NCBI RefSeq assembly: GCF_000711795.1
Contig: NZ_JONH01000017.1
Span: forward strand, 25,467 to 89,466
Reading direction: 5' to 3'
Length of the DNA: 64,000 nt
DNA from: Vibrio pacinii DSM 19139
Lineage (GTDB): Bacteria; Pseudomonadota; Gammaproteobacteria; Enterobacterales; Vibrionaceae
Each line of letters begins with the position of its first letter. Position 1 is the stretch's first letter. Positions 38,880 to 46,922 of the stretch are shown one piece after another. The position numbers were made by a program, and so were the translations under genes. The notes under the pieces were generated by a model, which was given only the letters and a program-made list of their open reading frames with translations, did not search any database and was not told the origin of the DNA.

Positions 38880-41249
38880 ATGTTTTTTAAGAAGAGCAAG
38901 GTTTTTACAGGGTTGCTGCTAGCAAGTTTTGGAGTATCAGCAAATCCATGGTCTGACTATTACGATGTTTCTATCCCAAGTTATATGCCGGGTCAAACGG
39001 AGGAAGTTAGCGATATTAGTACCCGTAAAGTTGTTAGGCAAGCAATGTTGCTTGACGCAGAGGATTTAAATAAAACCTTCAAGCAGTATCCGGAAAGAGG
39101 GCGGTATATTTTTATTGCTGATACGTTATTGCTTGATAAAGTCATTTCAGAAAATATTCAAGGTAAACACATTGTTATCCTGGCGAGAATTATTGAGGGT
39201 GATGGGCTTATTGGCTTTAGTCAACGGGAGGATACTAACACATCTGTAACTATCATTGCCGACAAGATTGAATCAGGAATACTCATCACTTCTGCATCAG
39301 GAAGCATTACTCGTGTTGAAGACAAAGAGGAAAACTTCAAATTTACATACAGAAACTTACGTGGTAGGGAAATCGTTACTTATGATAGCGAAAGTATAGA
39401 GGGAATGATTGTACAACTAAACGAAGATAAAGATTATATTTTCAAGCGTGCCTATGATTACGGTGCGTCGATTTACGATAGTAAACCGCAGCTTAGCATT
39501 GATATACTCAATTGGTATGCCGATATTTTGTCAAGCAGTGATTTTCTAATTAATGAGGAAAATGAGTGGGATTTTGACGATATTTTCCGTTCCCTTAAGA
39601 GTCTATCTTTATTTTATGCCTCTTCTAAAAAATCCCAGAATTTTGTTCCAGTACTTGATTTAAGCTTATATTTCGATAATTACAGTCAAATTCTGGATGC
39701 CATGGCAGCATTTCAAAGCGAGTATGACCAGTTCGAAAACCACCAAAACGATATTCAAGTACGGAAAAACAGTGCTCGTCTGATGTTGGATAAGCTAGAT
39801 CATGCTCTTAGTGCTCAGCAAGGTATTATTGAAAACCAAGAACGACAGATTGCCTCTTTCCAAAATAGTATCGAGAGCAGAATTGAAAGCTTTAAGGAAC
39901 AAGAGGGTGTAGTAAAAACAGCCAAACAAAATTTCAGGCAGGGTATTATTGACTATCAGCAAAAGTTTATTGCTGGGCTAACGATCGAAGTGTTTAGCTC
40001 TTTGGCTGAACTGGGCTCATCAGTGATTTCTGCATTTGTTATAGGACCTGCAGCATTAGGAGGCACGGCACAAGCAGTAGGTGATGCCGCACAGGGCGCT
40101 CAGCAAGCAGTGACGATTGCGAAACGGTTAGAGCAACTTAGTAAAGATATCAAGAAGATCAAAGATCTCAGTGCTAATTTAGATAGCATATTGAAACTAA
40201 TAAAAAATAATCAACTAACAGCAGAGCTAAATGAACTCATGAGAGACTTAGGAGTCGATATGCCTGATCTCGGCTCTTCTAGTACAAGCTGGAAACTGGC
40301 CAAAATTGATATTGATACTGTGCTTGGTGCTGCTCAAGATCTCGGTGTTCTAGGCACAAGAGAATACAAAAGTGAGCTATATAAGCTTATGACTTGGGGT
40401 TCGAGTTTGTCTGAGTTGCAAGTGAAATTTATTATAGCCACATATAGGTTAACTGAGCTTCAGTTGGCGAAAGAGGCTATTGAAAAAGATTATGCCAGTG
40501 TAGTTCAATATATAGATGGTTTAGATACTGACGAACAAGCGTTGAAAGAAGTAGAACAATATCTTTTCCGAGTATATAACCTATTTAAGCGCCCACTTTA
40601 TAGCGCTTTACTTAATTACAACGCAGCTTACAAATATCATACTTTTAAAGATAGTACAGTAACACCTCGAGTTAATACCAGTTACTTGGAGTACAATAAA
40701 AATCTAGTTTCTATGGATCAGCAGCTTACCAATGCGATGGAGGTTTTTTATGAAAATCCTCCTCAGAGTTTTGTAATAGATACGAACCTTGGTGATAAAA
40801 CTTCTCTAAATAGGCTTCTGGAAACCGGTGAATTTAGTTTTGTTATTGATGAGAAAAACCATGAAAATTTTGGTGGTGGAATATTTAACAATAAAGAAAG
40901 AGTACGTTTAGATAGTATTGGCGTAGAACTGTATGGTTCAGAGCTGAAAGATGGAAAATATGAATTTCAAATAACACATACAGGCGAATTTAGAGATTTT
41001 TATCAAAGTGAGCCATATATGTTTAACACTAAGGAGTCTCATCGAATATATTCATACTTTAAACAAGGAGATGAATATAAAATTATCACGCCAGGTGACA
41101 TATCTGAAGACTTTGGAAAGTTTATCTTTAAACCAACACCATTTTCTACTTGGACTGTTAAATTATTTGAATATGAAAAATTCGATTTGAGTAAAGTCGA
41201 TAGTATTAAGATCTTCTTTTCTGGGGAATGGATAACGCCCAAGTTTTAG
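38880..41249 (+). CDS. Large secreted toxin-like protein B (789 aa)
   Basis: A signal peptide is cleaved near residue 21. Residues about 75-145 are beta-rich with repeated strand spacing (IFIADTLLLDKVI, HIVILARIIEGDG, VTIIADKIESG), possibly a short beta-solenoid. Residues about 275-360 form a coiled coil. A hydrophobic glycine/alanine segment follows at about 363-405 (LAELGSSVISAFVIGPAALG), then more helices to about 625. The tail (640-789) is beta-rich and ends STWTVKLFEYEKFDLSKVDS plus IKIFFSGEW, recalling the C-terminal domain of TcA-type insecticidal toxins. Helical bundle plus membrane hairpin again suggests a pore-forming component. I cannot name the family. Confidence 0.6.
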   Translation: MFFKKSKVFTGLLLASFGVSANPWSDYYDVSIPSYMPGQTEEVSDISTRKVVRQAMLLDAEDLNKTFKQYPERGRYIFIADTLLLDKVISENIQGKHIVILARIIEGDGLIGFSQREDTNTSVTIIADKIESGILITSASGSITRVEDKEENFKFTYRNLRGREIVTYDSESIEGMIVQLNEDKDYIFKRAYDYGASIYDSKPQLSIDILNWYADILSSSDFLINEENEWDFDDIFRSLKSLSLFYASSKKSQNFVPVLDLSLYFDNYSQILDAMAAFQSEYDQFENHQNDIQVRKNSARLMLDKLDHALSAQQGIIENQERQIASFQNSIESRIESFKEQEGVVKTAKQNFRQGIIDYQQKFIAGLTIEVFSSLAELGSSVISAFVIGPAALGGTAQAVGDAAQGAQQAVTIAKRLEQLSKDIKKIKDLSANLDSILKLIKNNQLTAELNELMRDLGVDMPDLGSSSTSWKLAKIDIDTVLGAAQDLGVLGTREYKSELYKLMTWGSSLSELQVKFIIATYRLTELQLAKEAIEKDYASVVQYIDGLDTDEQALKEVEQYLFRVYNLFKRPLYSALLNYNAAYKYHTFKDSTVTPRVNTSYLEYNKNLVSMDQQLTNAMEVFYENPPQSFVIDTNLGDKTSLNRLLETGEFSFVIDEKNHENFGGGIFNNKERVRLDSIGVELYGSELKDGKYEFQITHTGEFRDFYQSEPYMFNTKESHRIYSYFKQGDEYKIITPGDISEDFGKFIFKPTPFSTWTVKLFEYEKFDLSKVDSIKIFFSGEWITPKF

Positions 41250-41342
41250 ACTTAAATTATTATCCTCGCGCTATACAATTATATGCTGTGGCGCAATTCA
41301 AACCTCGGTATTAGTGATACATTTAGATTATGAGAGGCAATT

Positions 41343-43256
41343 ATGAACTGGTGTAAAACAGCATTGGCAGCGTCATGTATATTGGCAGTACATAACATAT
41401 CGCTGGCAGAAGGTGTTAATGGCTTTGGGAATCCGGACGTATTTTCATCTGAAAGTGATGATTTTCTTTTGAGCGAAGAAGAATGGATTAAATTGAATAT
41501 GCTGGCTCGAAGCGCGAGCATATTACCTGTTACTCAAGAGAGTATGCGTAAGCGTTTTAATATGAGCAACAACGTGGCTTTTGATGATGTATATCAGGGG
41601 ATGCTCACCAATTATCAAAACATTAATCAAATATCAAGTCAGTGGTTAGGCGAATCTGGTTATCGAGATAGAATAATTTCTTTGTTCGAGAATTTGATTG
41701 TCTACTCTAACGAGGTGGATGACATATCGAGTGAGATGTTACATCAAGCTCAACTCATTGTGAAAGCTGCTGAGAACTTAGATGATATGGCATTTGAACG
41801 GGCAAAATCTGATTTGATAATAATACTTGAAGCTATGCTTGAGGATGCGAACAAATATTATCAAGATGCTGACTCGCTCGGGAATGGCCTCACAGACTTT
41901 ATCAACTCTCTTGATGTTCAGGTGCAGGCTCTTGATCGGTTGCAGAGCGCAAATCAGGGCATACTAGAAAACGATGGAAGCGAAGCAAGTAGAGAAATTG
42001 ATGAATTAAAACGAAGAATCGATGAGTTGAACCTAGAATATCGTAAATGGGTAAAAGTCGCAGCAACGACGCCAACGTATGCATGGATTTTTCCTTTTGG
42101 AACCATTGCTGCGATAAGTACAGCAGGTAGTGGTTCTGCCAAAGCTGCGACTTTGAAAAATCAAATTCAGTCTATTCGTGAAGATGTCGTTGTGTTAAGA
42201 AAAGAGATGGCTCACGATCAAGCCGTTTATTTATCCTGGAGTATTGCCACTGATAGCATAGATAAAATATTAGAGAGTAGCCGTTTAGCGCTGGCCGAGC
42301 AGCAAAGATTGAGGGGAGGTTGGGCTCTGATTTCCAGCCAATTGAAAAGGGTTATTAAAGGTATTGATGATATAAACAGTGATGATGTGCTTCACGATCC
42401 AGATAATATTATTGCAGCCTATGTGACTGAACTAGAGGTCGAGAAGCTAAGATCTCGATGGAAAAATATTGGCAGTGAAAGTGAGGCATGGTTAGCTAAT
42501 TCTGATGTGACTGGCATATCCTCTACACAGTTTAGTGTACCAATTCAGAGTAATCTAGCTGATGATCTTGGCATTTCATACTCGACAGTAAGCGTAGAAT
42601 ATAGCACGGGTTTATCTTGGCCCACATATGATTACCAACAAGCGACAGGCTTATGTCAAGAGCAAGGTATGCGTCTGCCAACTAAATTTGAATTAGAAGA
42701 GATGCAAGCTTGGTTTAAACAGTATGAAGATATTGACCCTAACGTATGGCCAATTGCTAAGAATTATTGGTCATCTACCCTAGACCCTGAGGGGCGTTAC
42801 TACACAGTTGGCGTTGATGGCGGAGGTTCAACTCTTTATCCGCATGGACATCAATACGTGGTCTGTACCGGTGGTGAAGTGTTGAATACTCCTTTACCGC
42901 CACCGTCGCAAACTTCAAATGAATTTTCTTTGCCACTAACTAAAGATGAGGCTGATGCTGGAGGTTATTCTTACACGGGGCATAAGTCTGAAATAGACTT
43001 TGGGCCGAAGTGGGCTACTTTTACTTACGAACAAGCTAAAAGTATGTGTGAGCAGAGAGGTATGAAGCTGCCAAGTGCAGACGAGCTAAGTACTTTTGTG
43101 AAGGAGAGAGCCATAGGTTGGCCGACCCTCAGGGAGTATTGGACAGAGAATAACCCCCAAGAATATAGCTGGGATTATGTGATAAAGATTAGTGGTTCTA
43201 ATTCAATTGTGTTCATGAAGTATTGGACTGGCTACGCTTCCTGCAGCCTACAATAA
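41343..43256 (+). CDS. Secreted toxin-like protein C: alpha-pore-forming module fused to two adhesion/lectin-like modules
   Basis: This 637-aa precursor has a signal peptide ending near residue 22. Residues 40-385 are paralogous to gene A and include the same hairpin (YRKWVKVAATTPTYAWIFPF then GTIAAISTAGSGSAKA, about 233-268). Two tandem modules follow. The first (about 395-510) carries WPTYDYQQATGLCQEQGMRL plus PTKFEL, NYWSST, and Cys438/Cys508. The second (about 525-637) has TYEQAKSMCEQRGMKLPSAD, a WT-for-WSST strand, and Cys569/Cys634. These match the C-type-lectin-like adhesion domains of invasin-like proteins (DUF823-like). The fusion implies a receptor-binding pore-forming subunit. Confidence 0.7.
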   Translation: MNWCKTALAASCILAVHNISLAEGVNGFGNPDVFSSESDDFLLSEEEWIKLNMLARSASILPVTQESMRKRFNMSNNVAFDDVYQGMLTNYQNINQISSQWLGESGYRDRIISLFENLIVYSNEVDDISSEMLHQAQLIVKAAENLDDMAFERAKSDLIIILEAMLEDANKYYQDADSLGNGLTDFINSLDVQVQALDRLQSANQGILENDGSEASREIDELKRRIDELNLEYRKWVKVAATTPTYAWIFPFGTIAAISTAGSGSAKAATLKNQIQSIREDVVVLRKEMAHDQAVYLSWSIATDSIDKILESSRLALAEQQRLRGGWALISSQLKRVIKGIDDINSDDVLHDPDNIIAAYVTELEVEKLRSRWKNIGSESEAWLANSDVTGISSTQFSVPIQSNLADDLGISYSTVSVEYSTGLSWPTYDYQQATGLCQEQGMRLPTKFELEEMQAWFKQYEDIDPNVWPIAKNYWSSTLDPEGRYYTVGVDGGGSTLYPHGHQYVVCTGGEVLNTPLPPPSQTSNEFSLPLTKDEADAGGYSYTGHKSEIDFGPKWATFTYEQAKSMCEQRGMKLPSADELSTFVKERAIGWPTLREYWTENNPQEYSWDYVIKISGSNSIVFMKYWTGYASCSLQ

Positions 43257-43458
43257 CTCAGTTTATCGGAGCTGAAGGCGACACATAACAAAGGCTCTAT
43301 ACGCCATTGGTGCCGATGAAAGATGAGCTTAGTTTAAGGAAAGTGTAACTCTGATTGGCTTAGCCTAATTTTTGGATAAGTTAGCAGCATGATTACAAGG
43401 GCCAGTGCAGGCTTGTATAACTTGACTCGTTAATTGGCTCAGAAGCAGTAGAGACAAA
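43257..43458. other. Right part of the island, no gene
   Basis: About 200 bases between gene C and the tRNA-Arg terminator carry no supportable ORF, and no integrase gene is present. Confidence 0.5.
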
Positions 43459-43490
43459 AAAGAGTTAGCAAATCAATCTGCTAACTCTTT
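43459..43490 (-). terminator. tRNA-Arg terminator
   Basis: AAAGAGTTAGCA and TGCTAACTCTTT form a 12-bp stem with an eight-base loop. The A-run on its left reads as a T-tract on the minus strand. Confidence 0.88.
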
Positions 43491-43498
43491 GAAAAATA

Positions 43499-43529
43499 TG
43501 GCGCTCCCGACAGGATTCGAACCTGTGAC
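43499..43529 (-). repeat. Attachment-site-like direct repeat, right copy (3' end of intact tRNA-Arg)
   Basis: The 31 bases are identical to 37162-37192. They are part of the functional tRNA, so the island keeps the gene intact while the displaced 3' end sits 6.3 kb away. Confidence 0.7.
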
Positions 43530-43575
43530 CTGCCCCTTAGGAGGGGGCCGCGCTATCCAGCTGTGCCACGGGAGC
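43499..43575 (-). tRNA. tRNA-Arg (anticodon CCT)
   Basis: This is a 77-base cloverleaf on the minus strand with acceptor GCTCCCG/CGGGAGC, anticodon stem GCCCC/GGGGC around loop CTCCTAA, T-loop TTCGAAT and encoded CCA. Anticodon CCT reads AGG. The E. coli equivalent (argW) is a known integration site, in line with the repeated 3' end at 37162. Confidence 0.97.
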
Positions 43576-43627
43576 GTACAGTTATGATACTGAATTCAAA
43601 GAATAAGTTAAGCACTGTCCATGTTTT

Positions 43628-44761
43628 TTACATTTGTTTGTGCATAACATCGCCAATTTGAATGCTTCCTGCAAGCTCAGCTTGATCAACGGTCAGTTCC
43701 GCTTCATTTTCGTAGACGCGTGAAACGGTTAATGTAACATCCGTTGCGGTTACTTTATTGCGCGGTAAGCCACGTTGATCGATAAATGAACCAGTATGCC
43801 AAAGCTGCAAGGTGTCGCCTTCCTCGACGCCATGAACGCGTCCTAAATCGATAGTGATAGTGTTGCCCCATTTGGCGACCACTTCAGGTAGCGTAATTTT
43901 GCAGGATATTTCCGCCTCTAGATCAAGCATGATATTGCGGCTGACTCGCAGCATCATATTGCCGTAAGTCGAGGCCCAAAAGCGCGCGCTTCGTGTATCA
44001 ACTTGGCTGGTTTTTGCAAAGGGCCAACTTGCGACCTCGCGGTAATTACGATTGTAAACTTCGTTACCGGTTTTGCCATCGAAGACAGTCATTTCAAGAG
44101 CAAACTGACGGTTGATAACATCACTGCTAAGCAATTTACTGTCAATGGTTGCGGTTAGATCGGTGATAACACCACCAATAATGTATTGGGCGCCAGTATC
44201 TTGAGCGATCATTTTCAGACGCTCCGGGTTCCGTTTATCTATCTCAAAGTCAGTGGTTCCGACTGAGACGAAGTTAACTGACTCTTGGTCGAGTTGGCGG
44301 TTGATGACACTAGCAAAATCATCCCCAACATCATAAATCTGGCCCATAACCGCCTGTTGAGGTGAGGCAATATCAACATTGCCGACCAAAAATGTCTTTT
44401 TATACTGACTGACGTGGCAACCCGTTGCCGATGGGTAAATGTCGATGCGTGCTTTTACAAACATAGTGTCGCGACGTTTTCTCTGTTCATCGACCACAAT
44501 GTAGCGTATTTCGCTATTGGTAAATTGATATTCGTTACGGTTACTCTCCAGGATTGGACGTATGTTGGCAATACTGCCGATATCGGCACCTGAAAAACTG
44601 ACGGCCTTATACAGCGCATCTTCCAGTGCATGGATGCGGGCGACCTCTTCAGAAGAGACTATCGTGGCTGAGCCTGTGACTTCATACCAACCCGCAGATG
44701 CAACTTGACTCCACAAACTGACATAAAAAGTTGATAACAAGATAAGTAGAGATTTTTTCAT
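43628..44761 (-). CDS. flgT: Flagellar assembly protein FlgT (H-ring)
   Basis: FlgT is the periplasmic H-ring component of the sodium-driven polar flagellar motor, characteristic of Vibrio. The 377-aa precursor has a signal peptide cleaved at VASA-GWYEVTG. GWYEVTGSATIVSSEEVARI opens the N-domain, and the C-terminal domain includes GRVHGVEEGDTLQLWHT. It is divergent from flgO-flgP, the arrangement in other vibrios. Confidence 0.95.
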   Translation of the reverse strand: MKKSLLILLSTFYVSLWSQVASAGWYEVTGSATIVSSEEVARIHALEDALYKAVSFSGADIGSIANIRPILESNRNEYQFTNSEIRYIVVDEQRKRRDTMFVKARIDIYPSATGCHVSQYKKTFLVGNVDIASPQQAVMGQIYDVGDDFASVINRQLDQESVNFVSVGTTDFEIDKRNPERLKMIAQDTGAQYIIGGVITDLTATIDSKLLSSDVINRQFALEMTVFDGKTGNEVYNRNYREVASWPFAKTSQVDTRSARFWASTYGNMMLRVSRNIMLDLEAEISCKITLPEVVAKWGNTITIDLGRVHGVEEGDTLQLWHTGSFIDQRGLPRNKVTATDVTLTVSRVYENEAELTVDQAELAGSIQIGDVMHKQM

Positions 44762-44924
44762 GTTTATTTACCAAGTTGGTTCATTTTTTGCTTATTAAAA
44801 CTTAGCGGATTTAGGTGTTGCCTTTCAAAACGATTACACAGTTTGAAAAGCAAGGAATGTTCCACTTTTAGAAGAGAGCTAAAAGATTCGACATTTTAAG
44901 CCTTAATGTATCGGAGATTAGAGA

Positions 44925-45560
44925 ATGAAAAAATGGCTATTGCTAGTGCCCGTGGTGTTTCTCACCGCCTGTGCCTATGCTCCAATTTATAATGGTAAAG
45001 AACCTTATTCAGGCTCACAATTTATGTTGATGGAGAGTCCGCGTCATACTCTTGACTTCTTTGTTGAGAGCTTGACGGAAGATTTAATGATCTCCAATAC
45101 GAGTGTTTCGGCACGGACACCGATTGCCGTGACCTCTTTTGTCGATCTGCAGAATATGGATGCAAGTAACTGGTTGGGTAATTCAGTCTCGGAAGGGTTT
45201 ATCCATCAATTTCAACGTCGCGGATTTAAAGTGATTGATTTCAAAACCACTGGGTCGATTCAAGTAACGCAGCAGGGGGACTTTGCATTTAGCCGCGATT
45301 GGAAGGATCTCGCTCAAGAACAAGACATCCAATATGTGTTGACTGGCACTATGCTACGTCAAGAAGGTGGGGTATTAGTCAATGCCCGTGTGGTGGGGAT
45401 GCAATCGCGTGTGGTTGTTGCAACGGCGCAAGGCTTCTTACCGGCGGATCGTATTGGTCGAGATTTAGACACGCTCAATAGTATTCGTACTCAAGATGGT
45501 GTACTTATACGTTCAGACCCAACTATTACTCAACCTTACACGGTTATATTGCGTCCATAG
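44925..45560 (+). CDS. flgO: FlgO, flagellar outer-membrane lipoprotein
   Basis: This 211-aa lipoprotein has lipobox LTAC at residues 13-16. The FlgO domain begins with DFFVESLTEDLM and contains FVDLQNMDASNWLGNSVSEG and YVLTGTMLRQEGGVLVNARVV. FlgO contributes to the outer-membrane stability of the sheathed flagellum. It is followed 8 bases later by flgP. Confidence 0.93.
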   Translation: MKKWLLLVPVVFLTACAYAPIYNGKEPYSGSQFMLMESPRHTLDFFVESLTEDLMISNTSVSARTPIAVTSFVDLQNMDASNWLGNSVSEGFIHQFQRRGFKVIDFKTTGSIQVTQQGDFAFSRDWKDLAQEQDIQYVLTGTMLRQEGGVLVNARVVGMQSRVVVATAQGFLPADRIGRDLDTLNSIRTQDGVLIRSDPTITQPYTVILRP

Positions 45561-45568
45561 GTGGTGAC

Positions 45569-46000
45569 ATGAAAAAACTATTTCTCCTCGCGGTGGTATT
45601 GATAATGGTGGGGTGTCAGCCATTAAATAACATGCGTCCGGATGACTTTCTGACGGCGGTGGGTTATGCCAGTATTGGTGAACAGATCGGCCGCAATGAA
45701 GAAGAAAAGCAAGTGCGTGCGATGCGTGCTTCTAAGATTGATGCATACCGAGAATTGGCAGAACAAGTTTATGGTATGCGCGTCAGTGGCCGGGCTGATT
45801 TAAAAGATCAACGTTTAGGAACGGAATTAACCTCTGGCGCTGTGGATGGGGTGATTCGTGGTGCCGAAGTGGTGCGCAGCTATAAAGTGGGTGACAGTTA
45901 TGTCACAGAGTTACGCCTTGATATCCAGAAGATGAATAAGTTGCGCGATTACGGCGAAGTGCAACAAGTTCCAGAAAAACGACAACAAACCCTGTTCTAA
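45569..46000 (+). CDS. flgP: FlgP, LPP20-family flagellar lipoprotein
   Basis: This 143-aa lipoprotein has lipobox MVGC at residues 13-16. The LPP20-like segment RAMRASKIDAYRELAEQVYG leads into a domain with KVGDSYVTELRLDI. FlgP is an outer-membrane component of the Vibrio/Campylobacter flagellar basal disk. It is co-transcribed with flgO and ends at a shared bidirectional terminator. Confidence 0.93.
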   Translation: MKKLFLLAVVLIMVGCQPLNNMRPDDFLTAVGYASIGEQIGRNEEEKQVRAMRASKIDAYRELAEQVYGMRVSGRADLKDQRLGTELTSGAVDGVIRGAEVVRSYKVGDSYVTELRLDIQKMNKLRDYGEVQQVPEKRQQTLF

Positions 46001-46015
46001 ATTTCTTCTCTCTCC

Positions 46016-46059
46016 GATAACAAAAAAGCGGCAATTATGATTGCCGCTTTTTTGTTATC
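46016..46059. terminator. Bidirectional terminator between flgP and flgN
   Basis: A perfect long palindrome, GATAACAAAAAAGCGGCAAT with its complement around a four-base centre, carries A6 and T6 on its flanks. It serves both converging operons. Confidence 0.93.
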
Positions 46060-46073
46060 GGTATCAATTGGCT

Positions 46074-46499
46074 TTAGGCTTTGATGTTAGTGCCCAAGGT
46101 TGTCACGTTCTTAGTTTGGCCTTCTGCGGTATAGGTCATACCGAGCTTTCCTTGTGACTGTTGCATCATATTATTGAGTTTATTGAAACTGAGTTGTGCT
46201 CGCTGCAATGCTTGGCCATTGATGTCATTTTCTTGTTGGCATACGCTGATGAGTTCACGGATTTTATCAACCAGAGGGCTCAACTCTGGATCCGTGGTTA
46301 GGCTATCTACATCAGGGTGGCGACGAACACGTTCATCGGTGGTTTGAAGTTGCTCAATCAAGGTGACTTTTTGCTTGGCAATGAGCTCAATATCTTTCGA
46401 CACTCGGTTGGCAATCGCTTGTTTTTCTTGCGCAAGAACATCACTCAATTCTAGAGCGCTTTTATATTGAAACTCGATTAATCCTAGTAGTGCCGCCAT
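46074..46499 (-). CDS. flgN: FlgN, export chaperone for hook-filament junction proteins
   Basis: This 141-aa helical cytosolic protein is the chaperone for FlgK and FlgL before secretion. It is rich in leucine/glutamine heptads, with KQAIANRVSKDIELIAKQK and a C-terminal helix. It lies 17 bases downstream of flgM, the usual flgM-flgN pair. Sequence conservation in FlgN is weak, so position supports the call. Confidence 0.88.
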   Translation of the reverse strand: MAALLGLIEFQYKSALELSDVLAQEKQAIANRVSKDIELIAKQKVTLIEQLQTTDERVRRHPDVDSLTTDPELSPLVDKIRELISVCQQENDINGQALQRAQLSFNKLNNMMQQSQGKLGMTYTAEGQTKNVTTLGTNIKA

Positions 46500-46516
46500 A
46501 AGTTATGATCTCGAGG

Positions 46517-46840
46517 TTACAGCCCGCCGAACTCTTTTTCAAATTTCATCATGTTGTCCGCGAGTTTTTCTGGGTTTACAGTATAAGAACCGTTCGCAAT
46601 CGCTTCTTTTATCGCCGCGACTTTTGCCTTATCAAAGCTAGGTTGGGCTGCCATTTGAGTATGCATTTCACCCATTGCCTTACCTTGTGAGCTAAGAGAA
46701 ACGGCGTCTTGTGCGACGCTAGACTTCTTCGCCGAGTCAGAGCCACTAGTTGGACTGCTTTCACTGTTGTTACGCACGGACCCTCTCGTTGACGAAGTAG
46801 AGAGAGGCTGTCCCGAACGTACGTTATCGATACCTGCCAT
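46517..46840 (-). CDS. flgM: FlgM, anti-sigma-28 factor
   Basis: FlgM binds FliA until exported through the hook. The 107-aa frame starts at ATG 46840 (MAGIDNVRSGQP); the upstream ATG at 46879 overlaps the promoter and is rejected. The disordered serine-rich N-terminus and C-terminal sigma-binding helices (DKAKVAAIKEAIANGSYTVN, PEKLADNMMKFEKEF) are typical. A sigma-28-type promoter lies just upstream. Confidence 0.94.
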   Translation of the reverse strand: MAGIDNVRSGQPLSTSSTRGSVRNNSESSPTSGSDSAKKSSVAQDAVSLSSQGKAMGEMHTQMAAQPSFDKAKVAAIKEAIANGSYTVNPEKLADNMMKFEKEFGGL

Positions 46841-46878
46841 AGTTGAGCCTTTTTTGAAGATAGATGCTTGTACTGTCA

Positions 46879-46905
46879 ATATCGACTATTACAGCCTGAA
46901 CTTTA
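46879..46905 (-). promoter_or_regulatory. Sigma-28-type promoter of flgM
   Basis: On the minus strand TAAA (46905-46902), 15 bases, then GTCGATAT (46886-46879) match TAAA-N15-GCCGATAA with few mismatches, 38 bases upstream of the flgM start. Confidence 0.7.
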
Positions 46906-46922
46906 GCTTTTTTTTCATTCAG

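Noticed and set aside
37047..43498. Integrase or prophage genes expected for a tRNA-linked island
   Set aside because: No recombinase, phage structural or conjugation gene is present; only IS scars and the three toxin-like genes.
44871..44915. Sigma-28 promoter for flgO
   Set aside because: A TAAA element is followed by GCCTTAAT at 16 rather than 15 bases with several mismatches; too weak to report.
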